A stretch of DNA of 64,000 nt from Multifurca ochricompacta. Taxonomy: Eukaryota > Basidiomycota > Agaricomycetes > Russulales > Russulaceae. The stretch is from contig WTXG01000037.1 in NCBI GenBank assembly GCA_022496185.1, positions 124,001-188,000 of the forward strand. The letters are read 5' to 3'. Both the position numbers and the translations under genes were made by a program. Shown here piece after piece: positions 59,823 to 64,000 of this stretch. Below the pieces are notes generated by a model. That model was given only the letters and a program-made list of their open reading frames with translations. It did no database searches and had not been told where the DNA came from. How positions within the stretch are numbered: position 1 is the first letter of the stretch; every line of letters begins with the position of its first letter.

Positions 59823-62800
59823 GGGGTTGTCCCACCCTGAGGGCTATCGTAGATCGATTTGTACCGAAGTCTCTTTCAATACAAACCAACTTTTCTACTA
59901 TTGGGACCATCTCCGCGCTCGTTGACAGTGGCGCGACCGAAAATTTCGTCAACAAACGATTCATCTCTATACATAACTTGCTTACCTGCCCGCTACAAAT
60001 ACCAAAATCCCTCTCCAATGCCGATGGATCTGCAAATGCCGCCGGTCAAATCACTCATTATCTTCCTTGCAGTGTTCAAACTGGCTCATCCGTCCACCTC
60101 CTTGACTTCTTTGTCGCAGATCTTGGTAAAGAAGATCTTATCCTAGGCTATCCCTGGCTTGCGCGAACTACACCGACCATCGATTGGCTTCAGGCAACCG
60201 TCCAAGAGGCCGTACATATCCTCCCGCGAGGACAAAAACATCACATGCCCACAGCCGCTTCTCTAGGACTCCTACCAGGGGAAGAACTCATCATGCGCAT
60301 ATCCCCATCCGCAGAACTCACAACACAACAGCCCCCGGATCTTGCTATACCATCACAATACCAACAGTTCGCCAAAGTCTTCTCAGAGGACGAAGCCCTT
60401 CGCTTCCCAGAGGCACGCCAGTGGGATCACACGATCGACCTTAAATCTGATGCGCCAAACACCCTGGACTGTAAAATATATCCCCTCAATCCAAAAGAAC
60501 AATTGGCACTTGAAGAATTCCTCCATGAACACCTCGCCAAGGGATACATCCGTGAGTCAAAATCACAATACGCTTCCCCCTTCTTCTTCGTCAAGAAAAA
60601 GGATGGTAAACTTCGACCGGTACAAGACTATCGCAAGCTCAACGAACACACCCTCCGCAACACCTACCCATTACCCCTCATCGATGAACTGATCGCAAAA
60701 GTCCAGAACGCTGCACTATTCACCAAATTCGACATACGATGGGGTTACAATAACATTTGCATCAAAGAAGGCGATCAGTGGAAAGCTGCTTTCAAAACAA
60801 ATAAAGGCCTCTTTGAACCCCTGGTAATGTACTTCGGACTGACGAATTCCCCCGCAACTTTCCAAACGATGATGAACGCGATCTTTCGAAAAGAGCTCAA
60901 CAAAGGATGGCTTGTAATATATATGGATGATATCCTTATCGCTACCTCAAACGATATTTCTTTCCACCAAAAATGTGTAACCCGCGTTCTACAAATCCTC
61001 TCAGACAACGATCTCTACCTGAAACTGTCAAAATGCATATTCCACACAACAAAAGTCGATTACTTGGGCGTTATCCTTGAACACGGCGTTATCCGCATGG
61101 ATCCAGCGAAAGTAAATGGTCTTATAGATTGGCCGACTCCCAAAACAGTAAAACAAGTCCGCAGTTATCTAGGATTCGGTAACTATTATCGCCGCTTCAT
61201 CAAAGGATATTCACAACTCGCCAGACCACTCATCAACCTCACAAAGCTTCTAGTCCCATGGACATGGACCGACAAGGAAGAAGACGCCTTCCAAGGTCTA
61301 AAGAAGGCGTTTAGTAGTGCCCCGTCCTTCGACAGCCCCGTCTCGACCTCCCCTTCTTTGTCACAACCGATGCCTCAGGATACGCGATAGGGGCTGAACT
61401 ATCCCAACAAGATGACGTAGGGCGACTACACCCGGTTGCATTCCTTTCCAAATCCCTCGATCAAACACAACGCAACTGGGATATTTACGACAGAGAATTG
61501 TTCGCAATTTGGCTTCCTTTACAAGAATGGCGACAATACTTGATGGGTTCCCCTCATAAATTAACCGTCTTCTCAGATCACCATAATTTACAGTACTTCC
61601 GAAAACCTCAAAACTTAATAGACGACAGGCCCGATGGCATCTCGATCTCATGGAATATAACTTCGTAATAAAACCTATTCAGGGTAAACACAATATAATT
61701 GCAGATCTACTATCCCGCCGGCCGGATTACGATGATGGCAAAGGAGATAACGACCAAGAGATTCTCCTGCCGGATGAGAACTGGTCCCTCGCAGTAATTC
61801 AACTTCAAGAAGACCCGGATTCCTATCGCGAGATTGTCAAGCAATTCCACGATCACCCACTTGCTGGTCACCCTGGGCGACGGAATACGTGGGATCTAGT
61901 CTCTGAAATCTACGCTGGCCCAAACCTGCAACAATTTGTGACTGACTATGTCAAAGGATGTCACGAATGTCAAGCGTCAAAGCCCCACCGAAAAACTGAT
62001 GTTCCCCTCTTCTCTTTCGATACTCTGGCTTCCGATGGACCCTTTCAGTATATCTCCCTCGATCTCATTACTGACCTCCCCGTGTCGCAGGGGCACAATG
62101 CTATCCTGACTATCGTTGATCAGGGGTGCTCCAAGTCTGCCAAGTTTATCCCATGCTCGACGACGATCACTGGGACTCAGGTTGCCTCTCTCTACTTCAA
62201 ACATCTCTTTCCCCTCTTTGGCATCCCCAAACGCGTCATATCCGATCGGGACCCTCGCTTCACCTCTAAGTTTGTTTCCAAACTCTGCTCGTTACTCTCT
62301 ATATCACAGAATACTAGCACTGCTTTTCATCCACAAACGGACGGCCAATCGGAACGCATGAATCGCTGGGTTGAACAATACCTCCGCCATTGGACCTTTG
62401 GCAACCCCCACACCTGGGCTCCCCTACTCCCTATGGCTGAGTTCATACACAACAGATGGCGACACAATGGCACAAAACTCAGTCCACATGAATTACTGTT
62501 AGGCTTCCGACCTCGTCCCCCTACCTCTCGCATCTCGTCCCCAATACCCTCGTTAACAGAACGTCTCTCTGCAATCCTCTCTGCTCGCCGAATCGCCACC
62601 CGTGTCCTCGCCGACATGACCCAAATCACTCCAGTATTTGCAGTTAACGACAAGGTCTGGCTCGAGGGTAGGAACATCTCCTCGCTCTTCCCCTCGCAGA
62701 AGCTTGCCCCGCGGCGTCATGGCCCATTCACAATTACTTGCGTTATCTCCCCCGTGGCTTTCAAGCTCGATTTACCACCCTCTTTGCGGATACACAACGT

Positions 62801-63191
62801 CTTTCACGCCTCCTTACTCTCGCCCTACATCACTACCCAAGCACATGGTCCATCACCCACCCGCCCTCCGCCGGTCCTTGTCAATGGCGTCGAAGAAGTC
62901 GAGGTCGATCACATCATCAGTCACCGACATGCTGGTCGCACAGGTCGCCTTCAGTTTTTGGTTTGATGGAAGGGTTTTCCCTCTAGTGACAATGAATGGG
63001 TTGACTACCGCTATATTCATGCTGACAATCTCATTGGACGTTATCTTGCCTCCTTACCGCCGTCCATGTCCTCTTCGTTTCCTGCCCACATTCTCGCCAA
63101 ACATGGCGTCATTAGCAAATCCTCTCCTCCTCCTCTCACGATCCGCATTCCTCCACGGGCACGCACCTCCGCAAGTGACCCTGCGTTGTAG
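59801..63191 (+). pseudogene. pol: Retrotransposon pol: PR, RT, RNase H, integrase, chromodomain
   Basis: Polyprotein in the -1 frame relative to gag; this frame opens at 59801 and overlaps the gag end. Protease: ALVDSGATENFVN. RT: SPFFFVKKKDGKLRPVQDYR, FDIRWGYNNI, LTNSPATFQ and the catalytic YMDD. A one-base slip at the C run 61320-61323 moves RNase H (TTDASGYAIGAELSQ, DRELFAIW, SDHHNLQYF) to the next frame, and a second slip near 61615-61619 moves the rest again. Integrase has the HHCC zinc region (GHPG...CHECQ), the DDE residues (SLDLITDLP, ISDRDPRFTS, HPQTDGQSERMN) and the GPF...RIHNVFHASLLSPY block. A chromodomain follows (VEVDHIISHR ... WKGF..SDNEWVDY), cut by TGA at 62964; the frame then runs to 63191. 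Confidence 0.92.
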
Positions 63192-63218
63192 CTGGTTCGT
63201 CGGCGACTCTCGACATTA

Positions 63219-63229
63219 ACTGGGGGTGA
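63219..63229 (+). other. Polypurine tract
   Basis: ACTGGGGGTGA directly before the right LTR, the expected place for the plus-strand primer. It is short and contains two pyrimidines upstream of and within the tract. Confidence 0.6.
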
Positions 63230-63648
63230 TGTTACGACTTAACGACATCACGACTTAACGATCAAACGATTCATAAAGATTATCAAACCATTGCTTGATT
63301 TAATTCCATTTAGTTCCTAATCATAATAAACCGCCTCGCTCCTACACATTCTACCTAAGACCCAATAATACATTCCATAGGTCGCTCTCCATGTCAGCCT
63401 CGCTCCCCATGTCAGCCTTGCCCCCCCCCATGTCAGCCTCGTCCAAGTTTCGTACCTATTTAAACCCCCATTTTCTCATATAATATCCTTAGTCTCGATC
63501 TCTTGTTTCCCCTAGAATTGTAACCTCCAGAATATCATATCTTTTCTCTGCTTCGCCTAGCACGCTTAGCAGTCGTCTCACCACCCGAACTACGTCAGAC
63601 TGATCATCTGACATCGAACTCTATACGCTAAGCGGGTCAACCGTAACA
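63230..63648 (+). repeat. Right LTR, 419 bp
   Basis: Same ends and internal repeats as the left LTR. It differs from it by six transitions, each at a CpG, and by C9 versus C8 in one run. Confidence 0.97.
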
Positions 63649-63653
63649 AGTGG
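63649..63653 (+). repeat. Target site duplication, right (AGTGG)
   Basis: Exact match to 57938-57942. Confidence 0.95.
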
Positions 63654-63731
63654 GGTTACAATCGGATTACGGGCGGCTATCCAAGCTTTACACCCGAAAC
63701 TGTTACCAAATATATTATACTTTCAACTCAC

Positions 63732-64000
63732 CTCCGAAACACTCTCCATGGTTTTTCCCTTTGGGTTTTCCACCACTACCTCCAGGGCATTTGTCCCTTC
63801 TTACAGTAGCTACTATGTACCTGTAGTAGCTGCACGATTTGTCTGTTTGGCTGAAGCACGTAATAAAGTTGAGTTCAAAAAAAAAAAAAAAAAAAAGAAA
63901 ACTCACCTCTGATTGCTTCTTTGATGTAGGCCACTGCACCATGTCATGATAAAGGTACCATCAAGGCAATACACCATACTCAACCCTCCCAACCTTTTGT
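63732..64000 (-). CDS. Part of an unrecognised gene (cut by window edge)
   Basis: Three short exon-like blocks on the minus strand join in plausible phase: one ending AVAYIKEAIR before GTGAGT near 63905, one with AKQTNRAATT, and one with DKCPGGSGGKPKGKNHGECF before GTGAGT at 63726-63731. A T-run follows the first donor, as in introns of the other genes here. Cys-containing and basic, perhaps a small secreted protein, but neither end is visible and I do not recognise the family. Confidence 0.4.

Larger units (their letters stand above)
57943..63648 (+). mobile_element. Ty3/Gypsy chromovirus-type LTR retrotransposon, complete but coding-defective
   Basis: 5706-bp element: LTR, primer-binding site, gag, protease, reverse transcriptase, RNase H, integrase, chromodomain, polypurine tract, LTR. 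Termini are TGTTACG and CGTAACA, a 7-bp inverted repeat. The domain order PR-RT-RH-IN and the C-terminal chromodomain place it in the chromovirus branch of Ty3/Gypsy. LTRs differ at only six bases plus one C-run length, so insertion was recent. The coding part has two in-frame TGA stops and two one-base slips, so the element as read is not autonomous, unless the slips are sequencing errors. Confidence 0.97.

Noticed and set aside
1..64000. tRNA or rRNA genes
   Set aside because: I looked for B-box-like GGTTCGAATCC patterns and found none with a matching A box and stem. A tRNAscan-type search would be decisive.
1..64000. CRISPR array or bacterial operon
   Set aside because: The DNA is eukaryotic with spliced genes; the repeats seen are microsatellites without spacers.
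63732..64000. Assignment of the right-edge fragment to a secreted ribonuclease-like family
   Set aside because: Only short Cys/Gly/Lys blocks are visible; no catalytic motif can be checked.

Overview
The window is nuclear DNA of a filamentous basidiomycete, most likely an Agaricomycete. Genes are split by many short GT-AG introns. They include fungal markers (cytochrome P450, class 3 lipases, the YTP1 family, a DPAP of the Ste13/Dap2 type, ADE8, VPS1, SYS1, ATP4) and an N-terminal secreted-protein motif (RFARGLPPLPP.RR) that I associate with Agaricomycetes. I cannot name the species. Gene models were built by hand from splice signals, phase agreement and family knowledge; no database was searched.

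Layout. 1-1464: 5' part of a P450 (minus), cut by the window edge. 3674-9168: three tandem minus-strand paralogues of a secreted family with shared motif and shared exon layout. 9169-14033: no convincing gene. 14034-17798: two tandem class 3 lipases (minus). 18797-20461: mitochondrial carrier (plus) with an apparent one-base frame break. 21323-23921: Ett1-like protein (minus). 24999-29275: dipeptidyl aminopeptidase (minus), divergent from SYS1 (29556-30384, plus). 31023-31786: GAR transformylase (minus). 34412 to about 38297: BCS1-like AAA ATPase (plus) with several frame breaks. 39547-43120: VPS1 dynamin (minus). 43353-44567: ATP synthase subunit b (minus). 44677-46128: unrecognised gene (minus), divergent from a low-complexity protein gene (46259-47551, plus). 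49213-51818: HSF-type transcription factor (minus). 54972-57415: YTP1-family membrane protein (minus). 57943-63648: a complete, recently inserted Ty3/Gypsy chromovirus element. 63732-64000: part of an unrecognised gene.

The retroelement is the best-resolved structure. It has 418/419-bp LTRs with TGTTACG...CGTAACA ends and an exact AGTGG target duplication. A 13-nt primer-binding site matches the element's own predicted RNA 5' end instead of a tRNA, as in the Tf1/sushi group. Every substitution between its LTRs, and the single PBS mismatch, is a CpG transition, which suggests methylation-linked decay.

Most housekeeping genes are unrelated to each other and form no operon-like unit. The visible clusters are the tandem secreted paralogues and the tandem lipases, both probably secreted. 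Several otherwise well-conserved genes carry one-base frame breaks, often at homopolymers, and SYS1 has a lost splice donor. This pattern suggests residual long-read indel errors, although real pseudogenisation cannot be excluded for individual genes.
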